Source: Lachnospiraceae bacterium UBA7202 (GTDB lineage: Bacteria > Bacillota > Clostridia > Lachnospirales > Lachnospiraceae). Taken from it: DNA of 64,000 nt. The stretch is from positions 14,594 through 78,593 of the forward strand of contig DKUO01000019.1 in the NCBI GenBank assembly GCA_002490705.1. The letters are read 5' to 3'. Below, piece by piece: positions 50,443-61,600 of the stretch. The translations under genes and the position numbers were made by a program. The stretch's first letter is position 1. The number at the start of each line of letters is the position of its first letter. A model generated the notes under the pieces. That model saw only the letters and a program-made list of their open reading frames with translations, had not been told where the DNA came from and made no database searches.

Positions 50443-52119
50443 ATGGAAAACGCAATTACTTACAAAGATTTATACTTGTCTTTCGGTGAAGTGATCTCCA
50501 TGGACCGGCTTGAGATCGTGCAGAGTCCAAACCGGCATGGCAGGCTGAGTTTGTCCGCGGTCTTGAATGGGGAGGGCAAAGGGGAAGTGTTTGACGAATT
50601 ACCGGAAGATGTCTCTGTATTCTATCGGGAAGGCGGGGAAGAAAAAGTCCTGTTTAAGGGCATGGTAACGGATAGCAGCATGAAACGGGTCGGTAATCAC
50701 AGGAAACTGGAATTGAAGGCAAATGATGCGACCTATCTTTTAGACACCAAACGTAAGACAAGATCCTTTCAGGACACGACAAGAACCAATCATTCCGTGA
50801 TCGCGGAGGTCATGAAGGAATATCCGGAATGCATCTGTATGAAGAATCTGCCGGAAAAACCTATTGGGCGGATCTGGTTCCAGTATGAGGAGACAGATTG
50901 GGAGTTTTTGCGGCGATTTTTAAGCAGCTATTCCGACAGCCTGTATGCGGACGCGACTTATCACACAGCGCGTTTTCAGGCCGGACTGTCGCCGGAAGAT
51001 ATAGAGGTGGAGTGGGATGACTGTCCTTACTGTATGGGAAAGAATCTGGAACGGTATGATTTTCTGTCCCAGAACGGCTTCGACGGGATTGGGATCGACA
51101 AATTTATCGAGTATTCTGTGGACAGCTATGGTCTGTATACGCTTGGAAGCAGACTACATTATAAAGGACGCAGATGGTATGTGGGAGAGCTGAAAAGAAG
51201 GCTTATGGACGGGCTTCTGACATCTACATACAGATTACAGCAGCGGGAAGGCCTGTTAAAACCGCAGGAGTATAACCGCCGGATCACAGGCGTTTCGCTG
51301 GATGGGAAAACCGTACAGGTGCAGGGGGATACTGTGCGGGTGGCGATGAACGGCGATATGACGACGGAGCAGGGCACTTATTGGTTCCCGTATTCCACGG
51401 TTGCGTCTTCGGCGGACGGAAGCGGCTGGTACAGTATGCCGAAAGCAGGCGACAGCATCCGTGTTTATTTTCCTACCTGTGACGAGAAAGAAGGGTATGT
51501 GGTGACAAAGCATGACAGCCACATGCCCGCTTCAGAGAAGGCGCCCGGCGGCGGTTCAGGCAGCAACGGTGGCGGTAGATCAGGCGGTGGTTCGGGCAGC
51601 AGCGGTGGCGGTAGATCAGGCGGTGGTTCAGGCAGCAACGGCGGTAGTTCCGGTGGCGGCTTTGGCAGTGGCGGCGGTGAAGCAAGCGGCGGTTCTGGCG
51701 CTGACGGCAGTTTCAATAGTGGGGTGTCTGCTGTAGGCATTGGCGCAGCTGTAGGAGGTACGGACGCACCGGCGAAGAAAGAGGAGGAGAAAACGGAGCC
51801 TGAGAAAGTAGATCCGATGGACAATCCGGATGATCGAAATTTTTTAACAAAGGATGGCTGGGGGCTTCATTTGTCGTCTGATGGGGTGAGTCTGACAGCG
51901 GGAGAAGCAACAGAGCTCCTTCTGAAAAGGACAGGGGAGATTGTACTGAATGCTCCTGTGGGTATATCAATTTATGCAGGGAAAAAGCTGTCTATAACAG
52001 CACGGAAGGTTACAGTGCAAGCCGGTTCCTATATAGAACTGAAGGATGAATCCGGTTCGGATATTGCAATCAGAAAGCAGAGTATCAAGCTGCACGGACA
52101 GGAAATCTATGAAAACTGA
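50443..52119 (+). CDS. VgrG-like spike protein with Gly/Ser linker and beta-helix tip
   Basis: A 558-residue protein. Residues about 1-290 are the gp27-like ring (late-control-D mark FQYEETDWEFLRRFL near 147); residues about 290-355 are the gp5-like OB fold (WFPYSTVASSADGSGWY and VYFPTCDEKEG); 367-426 is a Gly/Ser/Asn linker; 470-558 is a beta-strand-rich part (LSSDGVSLTAG, ISIYAGKKLSITA) likely forming the spike. The arrangement is VgrG with an inserted linker. ATG 50443 follows AAGGAG. It shares its blocks with the protein at 52152 and the Rhs protein at 55635. Confidence 0.85.
   Translation: MENAITYKDLYLSFGEVISMDRLEIVQSPNRHGRLSLSAVLNGEGKGEVFDELPEDVSVFYREGGEEKVLFKGMVTDSSMKRVGNHRKLELKANDATYLLDTKRKTRSFQDTTRTNHSVIAEVMKEYPECICMKNLPEKPIGRIWFQYEETDWEFLRRFLSSYSDSLYADATYHTARFQAGLSPEDIEVEWDDCPYCMGKNLERYDFLSQNGFDGIGIDKFIEYSVDSYGLYTLGSRLHYKGRRWYVGELKRRLMDGLLTSTYRLQQREGLLKPQEYNRRITGVSLDGKTVQVQGDTVRVAMNGDMTTEQGTYWFPYSTVASSADGSGWYSMPKAGDSIRVYFPTCDEKEGYVVTKHDSHMPASEKAPGGGSGSNGGGRSGGGSGSSGGGRSGGGSGSNGGSSGGGFGSGGGEASGGSGADGSFNSGVSAVGIGAAVGGTDAPAKKEEEKTEPEKVDPMDNPDDRNFLTKDGWGLHLSSDGVSLTAGEATELLLKRTGEIVLNAPVGISIYAGKKLSITARKVTVQAGSYIELKDESGSDIAIRKQSIKLHGQEIYEN
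51547..51654 (+). repeat. Tandem 36-bp repeat coding a Gly/Ser linker
   Basis: Three consecutive 36-nt units at 51547, 51583 and 51619 encode GGGSGSNGGGRS-like 12-residue blocks within the VgrG linker. The first two are nearly identical in DNA and the third diverges at its end. Slippage could vary the linker length. Confidence 0.85.
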
Positions 52120-52151
52120 GCGAGAAAAAAGGTCAGAGAGGAGCAGAGGGT

Positions 52152-53228
52152 ATGGCGTATGGGATTCATGATTTGGAGCTCACGGGGTTGCAGGTCAAAA
52201 CAATATTGTCTGTGCATATCAGTCATGAACCGGGAGAACATGGACTTCTGGAACTGACGGCGGATATGGGTGAAAAAAATATGGATATCCCTGTTCAGGA
52301 GATTGGAAATGGGGAAAAAGTAGTATTGTATGGCAAAAGAGACGGGAAAAAGACCATTATTTTCAGTGGCATCATAACGAATCTTACCGCAAAGAGTATG
52401 GGAAAAAGCTGCCATGTAAAACTTACGGCAAGGTCTTGGAGCTATCAGATGGATATTAAGAAAAAGGCCCGGTCTTTTCAGGACACCTCTATGACATATG
52501 GCGCACTCGTGTCACAGATCGTAGGAGAATATCCGGGTGCGGAATGTCGGATTCTGTTTGCGGATGTGCCGCTTGGGGAGATTGCCGTGCAGTATCAGGA
52601 AACCGACTGGCAGTTTTTGAAGAGAATGCTGTCCGCGCTGCATGTGCCTTTGGTATGCAGTGAGGTAAGAGAGAACCTCTGCATTTATGCAGGAGCGGCG
52701 CAGATCCCCGCCCGGATGGATGTGATATCGGTGGAGGGCGCATGGAAGGATATGGATGCGCTTGCCTATTGGAAAGAAGCCGGGGAGGAAATGACAGATA
52801 CGGATGTCATTGGTTATCGGATAAAGCTGGATAATACGATTCCGCTCTATTCAGATATCACGTTTCGGGGCAGGAAGTTAACGACAGAAAGGATTGAATA
52901 TTTCATGGTCGGCAGTACCATATATGAATTTGTAATGCTCCGAAGAAAATCGGGAATCCTGCAAAAACCGATCTATCCCATGCAGTTAGTCGGAACGGCA
53001 TTTGAGGGGACGGTTAAGGAGGTGCAGGGCGAGAATATGAAAATTCATTTGCAGATTGATGACGCCTATCCGGGAGAGGATTGTTATTGGTTCCCATTTT
53101 CCACAATGTCTGCTTCTCCCGACGGAAGCGGCTGGTACTGTATGCCGGAAATCGGGGATCACGTCAGAGTGTATTTCCCCTCGAAACGGACGGGGGATGT
53201 GATCGCGATCAGTGCCGTAAACATGTGA
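52152..53228 (+). CDS. Short VgrG-like protein (ring and OB fold, no spike)
   Basis: A 358-residue protein with the same N-terminal plan as the VgrG at 50443: RSFQDTS, QYQETDWQFLKRML, then WFPFSTMSASPDGSGWY and VYFPSKRTGD. It stops right after the OB fold (DVIAISAVNM). The next gene at 53269 encodes a short beta-rich protein with spike-like repeats, so spike and hub are on two genes. GCAGAGGG lies upstream of ATG 52152. Confidence 0.82.
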   Translation: MAYGIHDLELTGLQVKTILSVHISHEPGEHGLLELTADMGEKNMDIPVQEIGNGEKVVLYGKRDGKKTIIFSGIITNLTAKSMGKSCHVKLTARSWSYQMDIKKKARSFQDTSMTYGALVSQIVGEYPGAECRILFADVPLGEIAVQYQETDWQFLKRMLSALHVPLVCSEVRENLCIYAGAAQIPARMDVISVEGAWKDMDALAYWKEAGEEMTDTDVIGYRIKLDNTIPLYSDITFRGRKLTTERIEYFMVGSTIYEFVMLRRKSGILQKPIYPMQLVGTAFEGTVKEVQGENMKIHLQIDDAYPGEDCYWFPFSTMSASPDGSGWYCMPEIGDHVRVYFPSKRTGDVIAISAVNM

Positions 53229-53268
53229 AGACTGCGGCGGTGTTTTTGGATAAGGAGGTGTTTGAGGG

Positions 53269-53580
53269 ATGAAAAATCCGGAGACAAAATATTGGAAAAT
53301 TATCAGCGGACAGGAGGTAAACCTGTCTCCGAAAGGGATTGTGGTGCAGTGCTGTGACGGGGCAGTCAAGATAGAGGTGCTTAAGAACGGGATAGTCAAT
53401 TTTTATGCACAAGATGAAATTCAGATAGCGGTAAAGGGAGAAATTAATGTAGACGCCAAACGGATGGTAAAGATGCTTGGAGAAAAGACCGTACAGGTGG
53501 GATCGGTTAAGGGCGGCAGAGTGATATTGGATAAAAAAGGGAATATCACAGTCACAGGGGTCGAAGTACGTATGAATTAA
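53269..53580 (+). CDS. Detached spike-like beta-helix protein
   Basis: A 103-residue, strand-rich protein (EIQIAVKGEINVDAKRMVKM, KTVQVGSVKGGRVILDKKG). The alternating short hydrophobic strands resemble the VgrG C-terminal beta-helix. It is encoded 40 nt behind the spike-less VgrG, as if the needle had been separated. AAGGAGGTGTTTGAGGG precedes ATG 53269. The role is inference from fold and position. Confidence 0.6.
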   Translation: MKNPETKYWKIISGQEVNLSPKGIVVQCCDGAVKIEVLKNGIVNFYAQDEIQIAVKGEINVDAKRMVKMLGEKTVQVGSVKGGRVILDKKGNITVTGVEVRMN

Positions 53581-53593
53581 GCGGAGGAAACAT

Positions 53594-54565
53594 ATGAAAC
53601 GGGCAGAAGCGTTGGAAAAGTTCAGGGACAGGCACGGCAGTGAAAAAGAAGAATTAGCCCATGAATTCGAGGGCGGCATAGAGCAGGGAGTGGAGGAAAT
53701 GATGAGCCGGTTTTTCGGCGCGTTTGGTGAGATTGCGGATCAGGCGCAGGAACAGGGAAAGCCTTTGTGCGTTTTTTTCCAGTTTTCCCTTCTGCGCTAT
53801 GATCTGCTGCAGGACCGGGCAAGAGTCAGATTGGATGTGATGGATGCAAGCTGGGTTTTGGATCAGGCGTCTCTCTGTACGGAATTTGACCTGTCTTTTC
53901 TGTTTGCACCCTATTTCAGATGGCGGGAAAAACTGCTGAAAGACATGCGGGAGTACAGAGGAAAAGTCAATCAGTACGATGTGGAGCGTATGGTACAGGA
54001 AGAAGTCATGTCAGCGGCCGGGACTTTGACGCAGGTTTTGCGCCTTCTATTGCGCAGAATCGAGGAGCAGGAGGATTTTGCAAGGATTCCCAAGGGGCCG
54101 TTCTGGGAAATCCAGTTCGGAGAATACCGGGACTACAGTGAACCCATCATGCGGATGAACAGGGAGCCGCGAAACGAAGAGGTATGGCTGGAAAAGATAA
54201 AGGATGAAGAGGAGACACCCGGCAGAATGCAGTTTAGCTGGTGGCATAAGGCAGAGTTGACAGGCGGAAACTGTCTGGGAAAAAATCTGGATTACATTGT
54301 GTTTGAAGAATGCAGTTTGGAAGGAATTGATTTTGAGAGAGCGCAGATGACAGGGGCAAGGTTTCTAAACTGTAGGCTGGAAAACTGTAGCTTTAAGCAG
54401 TCGAATCTGACACAGGCGGAGTTTGAGCACTGCCAATTTACAGGCTGCGATTTCGCGGGGGCGGCCTTGCAGCAGGCGGTTTTTTCGCTGGAGGGTCTGG
54501 AAGCCGAATGGTTCGATGAGAAGCAGCAGGATGAGATGTTAATTTCCGGAGGGATGGAAGAATGA
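53594..54565 (+). CDS. Pentapeptide-repeat protein in the injection cluster
   Basis: A 323-residue protein. The N-terminal 200 residues are helical and unrecognised (DRHGSEKEELAHEFEGG; DLLQDRARVRLDVMDAS). Residues about 230-305 are pentapeptide repeats (NLDYIVFEECSLEGIDFERA, ARFLNCRLENCSFKQSNLTQ) that fold as a right-handed quadrilateral helix. GGAGGAAACAT precedes ATG 53594. It overlaps the next gene by 4 nt. Pentapeptide proteins occur near T6SS VgrG genes, often as adaptors, but function is not fixed. Confidence 0.7.
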   Translation: MKRAEALEKFRDRHGSEKEELAHEFEGGIEQGVEEMMSRFFGAFGEIADQAQEQGKPLCVFFQFSLLRYDLLQDRARVRLDVMDASWVLDQASLCTEFDLSFLFAPYFRWREKLLKDMREYRGKVNQYDVERMVQEEVMSAAGTLTQVLRLLLRRIEEQEDFARIPKGPFWEIQFGEYRDYSEPIMRMNREPRNEEVWLEKIKDEEETPGRMQFSWWHKAELTGGNCLGKNLDYIVFEECSLEGIDFERAQMTGARFLNCRLENCSFKQSNLTQAEFEHCQFTGCDFAGAALQQAVFSLEGLEAEWFDEKQQDEMLISGGMEE

Positions 54566-55088
54566 AAAGGAGATATTTCTTTATGGATCAGGATGCCGTT
54601 TTGCCAGACGCCATAGGGCTTCGGGATTTTGATATTTATGGGAAACGGCATATTTTTACGATGGACGATGTGGAGCAGATCAATGATATTACGGCGCTTT
54701 ATCTGGATGAGACAGCGGGGGAATGCGCTCCGGATTTTATCAAGAGTCCTGTTTACATGGTGTCTGAGATGGCTTTTGATGTGATTGATATGTATGAGGA
54801 CGATCTGCTTCGCAGAAAAATTGTGATGATCCACAAGGAAGAGAGCAGGCAGCTTGTATATTATCATCTTCTTCTCAGAGAGATGGAGATGGTTCATACA
54901 TTGACCGAATACTATCCGAACGGCATGGAGAAGCGGCTGGTATTGGATGCAGCGAAGATAGGATACCATAAAGCCTTTCTGCTGGCGGACAGTAAGATCA
55001 AGCTTCCAGTGGTGAGTTTAGAAGTAGTGGAAAGTTTGTTACGAAGGGGCGTGACAGGGGTAACGTTTCGGGAAGTGGAGGTGGCGTG
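54562..55088 (+). CDS. 175-residue Imm11/DUF1629-like cluster protein
   Basis: A small soluble protein. The C-terminal stretch KLPVVSLEVVESLLRRGVTG then VTFREVEV recalls the Imm11 (DUF1629) family, which occurs beside T6SS and Rhs effectors; the match is by eye. It lies between the pentapeptide protein and the PAAR-like gene, with 4-nt and 1-nt overlaps. It could be an effector adaptor rather than a true immunity protein, because no toxin is encoded upstream of it. Confidence 0.5.
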
Positions 55089-55574
55089 ATGGCAGTGGAT
55101 TTGAGCAATACCTATGTAGTACACTGTGCGGATACGGTCTGCACGATGGGAATGCGGGAAAGTAAGATTGTGCTTGAGAAATCCCATGGTGTGTTTTTGA
55201 AGAATCAGGCGCAAATGACGGTCAAGGATCAGAAGGGCGGGGTCAACGTGATCTGTTTCGGCGGGTGCTATAGCGCGGAAAATCCCTTAACAGTAGCGGA
55301 AGCGGAAAAAATTGCGGGAGATGTCAAGGAAGCTACGGGACAAAGCTTTGAGGATCAGGTTAAGGATATTTTTACCACAGAAGGAGAGGGCGGCAAAATA
55401 ATGGCGTGTGTTGGAGAGTGTACTCCCGAAATTGTCTCCGTACAGTGGGATAAGGAAAAGGAGGATGTGTCGGTAGAGCCGGGGCAGAATGCGCTCTTAG
55501 GGGAGGCGACGCTGACCTGTAAATTTGGCGGAACCATTAAGATCATAGGGGCAGGGCAGCCGGAATCGACATAA
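55089..55574 (+). CDS. DUF4280 PAAR-like tip protein
   Basis: A protein of about 161 residues with the DUF4280 layout: VHCADTVCTMG at the start (GA-x-LxCxxG analogue), GVNVICFGGCYSAENPL, CVGECTPE, and TLTCKFGGTIKIIGAGQP at the end. DUF4280 proteins are treated as PAAR-like caps that sharpen the VgrG spike and carry effectors. ATG 55089 follows GGAGG (55077-55081), 7 nt away; it overlaps the previous stop as TGATG. It immediately precedes the VgrG-Rhs effector gene. Confidence 0.82.
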   Translation: MAVDLSNTYVVHCADTVCTMGMRESKIVLEKSHGVFLKNQAQMTVKDQKGGVNVICFGGCYSAENPLTVAEAEKIAGDVKEATGQSFEDQVKDIFTTEGEGGKIMACVGECTPEIVSVQWDKEKEDVSVEPGQNALLGEATLTCKFGGTIKIIGAGQPEST

Positions 55575-55634
55575 GAGAAAGACAGAAGCAGCGCGGAAAT
55601 AGGATTTGTGTAAGGGACACAGGAGGAAGAGACC

Positions 55635-58600
55635 ATGAGAATGACATATCGAGATCTTGTCATAGAGCTGCCGATCGACGGCATTCAGGCAGTGGATTCT
55701 ATAGAGATATCCCAGAGGCTCAATGAGCATGGGAAAGTAAAGATTCGACTCATGGTTGAGGAAGAACAGGCGTTAGAGCTGGTGGAACAGGCGGACAGCA
55801 GTTTGCGGATATCTGTCAGTACGAGCGAAGGCCGTATTCTGTTCTGCGGAAAAGGGAATCGCATCAGCGCCCGCAGGGATGAGGGGCTGCTTTATCTGTA
55901 TGCGGAATTTTACGGGTACACAAGAGACTGGGACCAGACTGAGAAAAGCCAGAGCTTTTGTAAAGGGAATGATACCTATGAGCAGGTACTGCATAAGGTC
56001 TTGTCGGAGTATGCGGCGAAGGACATTCGGGATGAGGCGACCGGCGGAGCAAAGATACCGGGAATGCTTTTGCAGTATGAAGAAACGGACTGGGAGTTCT
56101 TAAAGCGTCTTGCCAGCCATTTTTCCACGTATTTGCTGGCGGATGACACTACGACAAACGGCAGGGTATACTTCGGCATCCCCCATATGGATAAGGGAAG
56201 TGTCTTAAAAGACGAAGAGTATACGATGCTGCGGGGGAAAGAACGCTATGACGGGATGGAAGGAGCGGAAGAAATACTGTCACAGGATATGACCAGATGG
56301 CGCATCAGAACCAGAAAGCAGCTGGCTTTTGGGGAACAGGTCATGTTAAACCATATCGAAACTGTGGTGACAGCGGTAAATATTCATACGGAGCAGGGGG
56401 ATCTTGTCTATGAATATGAATTGTCCAGAAGGGCGGGTATTTTATGTAAAAAGAAAAAGAATAACAGAATCTATGGAATGAGTATTCCGGCCACAGTGAA
56501 GGAGCGGAAGGGAAATCAGATTCGGGTAAAACTGGATATCGATCCGGTTTATGAGGCGTCCGACGACCTGAAATATTTTACCTATGCCATAGAGACCAGT
56601 AACTTTTACTGTATGCCGGAAGAAGAGAGTCGCGTACATATCTACTTTCCCAGCCACGACGAGCAGGATGCCATGGCAGTTCACGCCCTCAGTGCGGGCA
56701 GTGTGCCGGGTGGTCCGGCAGGAGGAGCAGGGAAAAATCCGTCGGGAAACATGCCGGCAGAAAGCACCTCCTCAGGCAGTAAGTCTTCAGGAAAGAAACA
56801 GAAAGCATCGTCCCATGACGGCGGCGAGAATGATGGCGGCACTTATGGCGGTGGAAATACAGACGGCGGTTACAATGGCGGTCAGTCAAATTTCACAGGC
56901 GGCGGCTTTGGAGGCGTATTGCCTGTAGCTGCGGCAAGCGCCGTTTCCAAAGCAGCAGAAACGCCGAAAGCAGAAGAACAGAAAGCGGAGAAGGCAAAGC
57001 CTCCGAAAAACCCTCCGTTTAAGGTGTTTTCCGATCCCAGCGGTTCTTTTCTGGAGCTTGCGCCTTATGGGATCACTATGTCACCGGGGCAAACGGCGGC
57101 AGTTATAATGAATGCTACAGGCTCGATGTCGATTAACTGCAGCAGACTCACTGCGTCCACAAATATGACGGCTTTTATGGGCGGCGGAACGCAAGGGGCT
57201 ATTTCGGAGATTGTGATTTCCGCAAAGGATGAGATGAATGTTGCTCTGAGCGGTGGTGAAAGCAGCATTAAGCTGGGGAAAGATGCAGATATCATGGCGG
57301 CGTTTATCAGGAAAGACGCCGAGGTAAAACGGGCCCCCATGCCGCCTGCGGACAGAGTGGTGGAGATACTGACGGCGGGGGATGCGAAAGCCAGGGAAGA
57401 CGTGAACCTGGAGGCGACAGGGGCGTTGATGGCACTGGCACAGAAGAAACAGGAGGGCAAGCAGAAAATCTGGAATGGGTGCCTTGGCGTTCTCACCGTG
57501 GTGGGTACAGGGGCACTGACCGTGATGACTGGGGGCGCGACAGCGCCGCTGTTTTTGGCGGCAGCGGGCAAGACGCTCAAGGACACAGCCAATATCTTCG
57601 AGGGTGCGCAGGATATCTACAAAGCGAACAGAGGAGATATGTCGCGTTCTTTCAACTTTATAAGAGATACTGTGTTTCAAGGAAACGAGGAGGCATATCA
57701 GTTTGCCTCTTCGGCGATGGATATTACCTTTGATGTTGTGTCAGGAAAAGCACTCAAAGGCAATATCATGAAATACGGGCAGTGCAATAAGTATGCCAGC
57801 ATGTTGAGCAAAGTTGGGAACATGTGTAATAAATCCAAGGGTGTAAACTTTGCTGTTAACATAAGCGGGGACGTGTTCTTCGGGGCAGCCGGCGACTACA
57901 TACAGACGGGAAAGATCAACCCGAAGAACCTGGCGGCGAATGTGGCGACCGGTACGCTTAAGGGAATCGGCATGAACACCCTACAGTTTGGAAATGGTGC
58001 GTTTAAGAGCGAGCTTGGGAGAGAAGCGCTCAATACCGGCATCGGGACAGTGTTCGGAATGAGCGTGGACAAGACTGCCAGCGATCTGCGGGGCGAGGAG
58101 TACAATGCCGGCGCGAGCTTTGTACAGAATCTCATTCAGGCGGGGCTGGGGCAGAGACTAGGAGATCCCTTTGACGCCGCATCAGGAGCATACATAACGA
58201 CAGAGCACGAATTCATCCTGCCGGATGTGCTTGCACCCATCTATCTGACCAGAAAATACTGCTCCATCGATGGGAAGAGCGGCTGGCTCGGGAAAGGATG
58301 GCATTTCTCCTACGAGGGCAGACTGTGCCGCGACGAGGAAAAGGGCATTCTCCACGTGCAGCTTCCTGACGGGTACTGTGCGGCCTATGAGGCACAAGAG
58401 GCGGGCAATGGCGGCATCCTATACCGCGACGTGGTCGGAAACGGCAGATACCTCCTGTCCCGGGATGACATGGCTGACCTGTGGAATGTGACGGACACCC
58501 ATCAGTTTAAGACTTACTGTTACGACGGGGCGGGCCTGCTTGTCTCTGCGGTGGATAAAAATGGGAACAGTCTGTTTCTGGAATACAGGGACGGTGTTCC

Positions 58601-61600
58601 CGTGCGCCTGACCACGCCTCTGGGATATGAGGTGGCATTCACCTTCCGGGAGGGACGCCTTATGCGCATGGAGGACAGTGCTGGGCGTGCCGTGGAATAC
58701 CGCTATGAGCAGAACCTCCTGACAGAAGTAGTGCATATGGACGGGGGAATCTCCCGCTATGCCTATACTGCCGAAGGGTATCTGGAAACCACTACGGACC
58801 AGACAGGGCTGACCTACCTGATCAACGAGTATGACGAAAAAGGGCGTGTGACAAAACAGACCCTTGCCGACGGCGGCGTCTATCAGGTGCAGTACGATGA
58901 CAGGAAGAGACAGGTTACCATGTCGTACAGCGGCTACCCGGGCGCGTATACCTATACCTGCAATGAAAAGATGGCGGTGACCAAGGCGGCCTATCCCGAC
59001 GGGACGGAGGAGACCTTTGCTTACGATGCTTGTAACCAGCTGCTCGAAAAGACCGGCAGGACGGGAGCTGCGACCCGTATGGAGTACGATTCCTGCGGCC
59101 ATCTGGTCAGGGAGACCCTGCCGGAGGGGCTGGAGCGGATCTATACCTATGACAGCAGGGGAGATCTGGTATCCGTGCGTGATAACGGCGGCAGGGAGCG
59201 GATCTTTGCCTATGACGGCCTCCACAACCTGATCCTGCGCGGCGAAAAGACTGCGGAAGGAAAGTGGCGGGAAGAAACCTTCCAATGGGACTACATGGGC
59301 AGGCTCACGGCCGAAGAGGACGGGGAAGGAAACCGGACCCGCTACTGCTATGAAAAGACGTCCGCCTACCCATACCGCACCGTCTATGCGGATGGCGCCG
59401 AGCTTTTGTGCGGCTATGACGAGCTGGGGAGAAAGCTGTGGGAGGAGGACGATACCGGGCGCGCCGAGTATGCCTATAACAGGAACGGCTGGCAGACCAT
59501 GGAGCGTGACGGCGAAGGAAACGAGACCCACCGCCTCTATGACGGCAGCGGCAGGCTGACTGCCCTCTACAGCCCCAGACAGTGGGAGGCAGGGAACGGG
59601 AAAAGGACCGAGTACCGCTATGACTTTTTAAGCCGCCTGACTGAGACTATCTACAGTGATGGCAGCCATGAGAAACAGTACCGGGACGGCGAAGGGAACA
59701 TCATCAAAAAAGTGCATCCCAACGCCTACGACCCGAAGACAGGGGACGGGGAAGGCACCCGCTATGACTACGACGGGGAGAACCGGATGCTCCGCATCCA
59801 TTACCCGGACGGCGGCGTGGAACGCTTCTTCTATGACGGGACGGGGAACACCCTCAGGCACGTGCTGCCCGGACAGTATGACGCAAACGCCGACGACGGC
59901 GACGGATATACCTACACCTATGATAAAGAAGGGCGCCTCCTGACCGTGACCGCACCCGACGGGACCGTGGAAGAAACCCGCGCCTACGACCTGTGGGGGA
60001 ACCTTGCCGTAAAGACTGACGCGGACGGATACAGCAGTCATTATACCTATGATCTGGCAGGCAGACTGGCCCGGGAACTCGTGCCAGTGGGGGACGGCAC
60101 AGGCGATCCCGCCTACTGCATGATAGAGTACGCCTATGATGCAAACGGGAACTGCATTAAGGAGATCCGTTACGGCGGCAGTTATACCGAAGACGGTATA
60201 CAGAAAGAGGCAGGGAACGACCTCACCCTGACCTTTGCTTATGACGCCAGAAACCGCCTCGTGCGGGCGGAGGACAGCCTTGGAGCAAGAGCTTCCTGCC
60301 TCTATGATGCCAGAGGAAACCGCGTCAGCGAAGAACAGCTCATTTCTGACGGGGAAGACGGCGGCCGGTGCGTCGTTCGTAAGACCCGTTACCGCTATGA
60401 TAAGGCGGGGAGACTGACCGAGAAACGGGAAATTCTGGACAACGGGTTCACAGGGGAAGGGAAGGACAGCCCGGAGATGGCCGTCACCCGTTACGCCTAC
60501 GATGCAAACGGCAACCGTACCGCCATCATAACCCCCGAAGGGTACCGCATCACCAGAGAGTACGACTGCCGCGACAGACTCACCACAGAAAGAGTGGAGG
60601 ATAAAGAAAACGGCACTGCCCTGACGACTGCCTTCACCTACGACAGGGCAGGAAACGTAACCGCAGTCAGACAGCAGGGCGCGGAAGGAAAGACAAGGGA
60701 GATCACCTACGACCGGGACCTGAAAGACCGCCTGACCAGAGTGGAGGAACTGGACGGCCCCGTGGTTATGGCGTCCTACGATAAGGACAACTGCATGGCA
60801 GAACGCAAAGCGCTCCTGCCCATGAGCGGCGAACAGTACAGCAGCACTCTATACAGCTATGACATCCACGGCAGCCTGACCCAGAGCTGCGAGGACGGGA
60901 AGATAACAGAGTGGAATGCGTATGATAGAAAGAACCGCCTGATCAAGAATATCGACGCAGACGGCATCATCATACGCTGCCGCTACGGCATACAGGACGA
61001 ACAGAGACAGCTGATTACCTTCGCAAGCAGGAAACAGGACAGGGCTGCCCAGACCCTCTCTTATAACCCAAGGGGCATGCTGACAGGAACAGAGGACGGC
61101 TGCGGGAACAGGACAGGATATCAGACTGACGCATGGGGACGTATCACCGCCATCGAGACAGCAGAAGGCGGACGGGAGGAGTATGCCTACGACTGCGCAG
61201 GGAACGTAACCGCAAGCACCGACGCAAACGGCAACACCACCCGCTACGCCTATAACAGTCAGGGGAAAGTCTGCGCCATCACCGACCAGAGCGGCAGCAC
61301 CGAGACCTTCCGCTATGATAAAGAAGGACGGGAAATAGAGCACACCGACCGAAACGGCACCGTGACACAGACCAAGTATAACGTTTATGGGAAGCCAACC
61401 CTACAGGCCTGCACCTATCAAAAGGGAAACCGCTGTATCATGGGTACATGGGAGTATGACTCCTTCGGACAGCTTACGAAGTCCGTAGCGGGAGGCTTCT
61501 GCTATACCTACGAGTACCGCCCTGACGGGAAACTTCTGAACAAGTGGAACAGCGGCAGGAAAGTCCTCTCCTGCACCTACTACCGGGACGGCAGCCTTAA

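Noticed and set aside
58419..59531. 370-codon minus-strand frame inside the Rhs gene
   Set aside because: It is the shadow of codon-biased YD repeats; the plus-strand Rhs frame is unmistakable.
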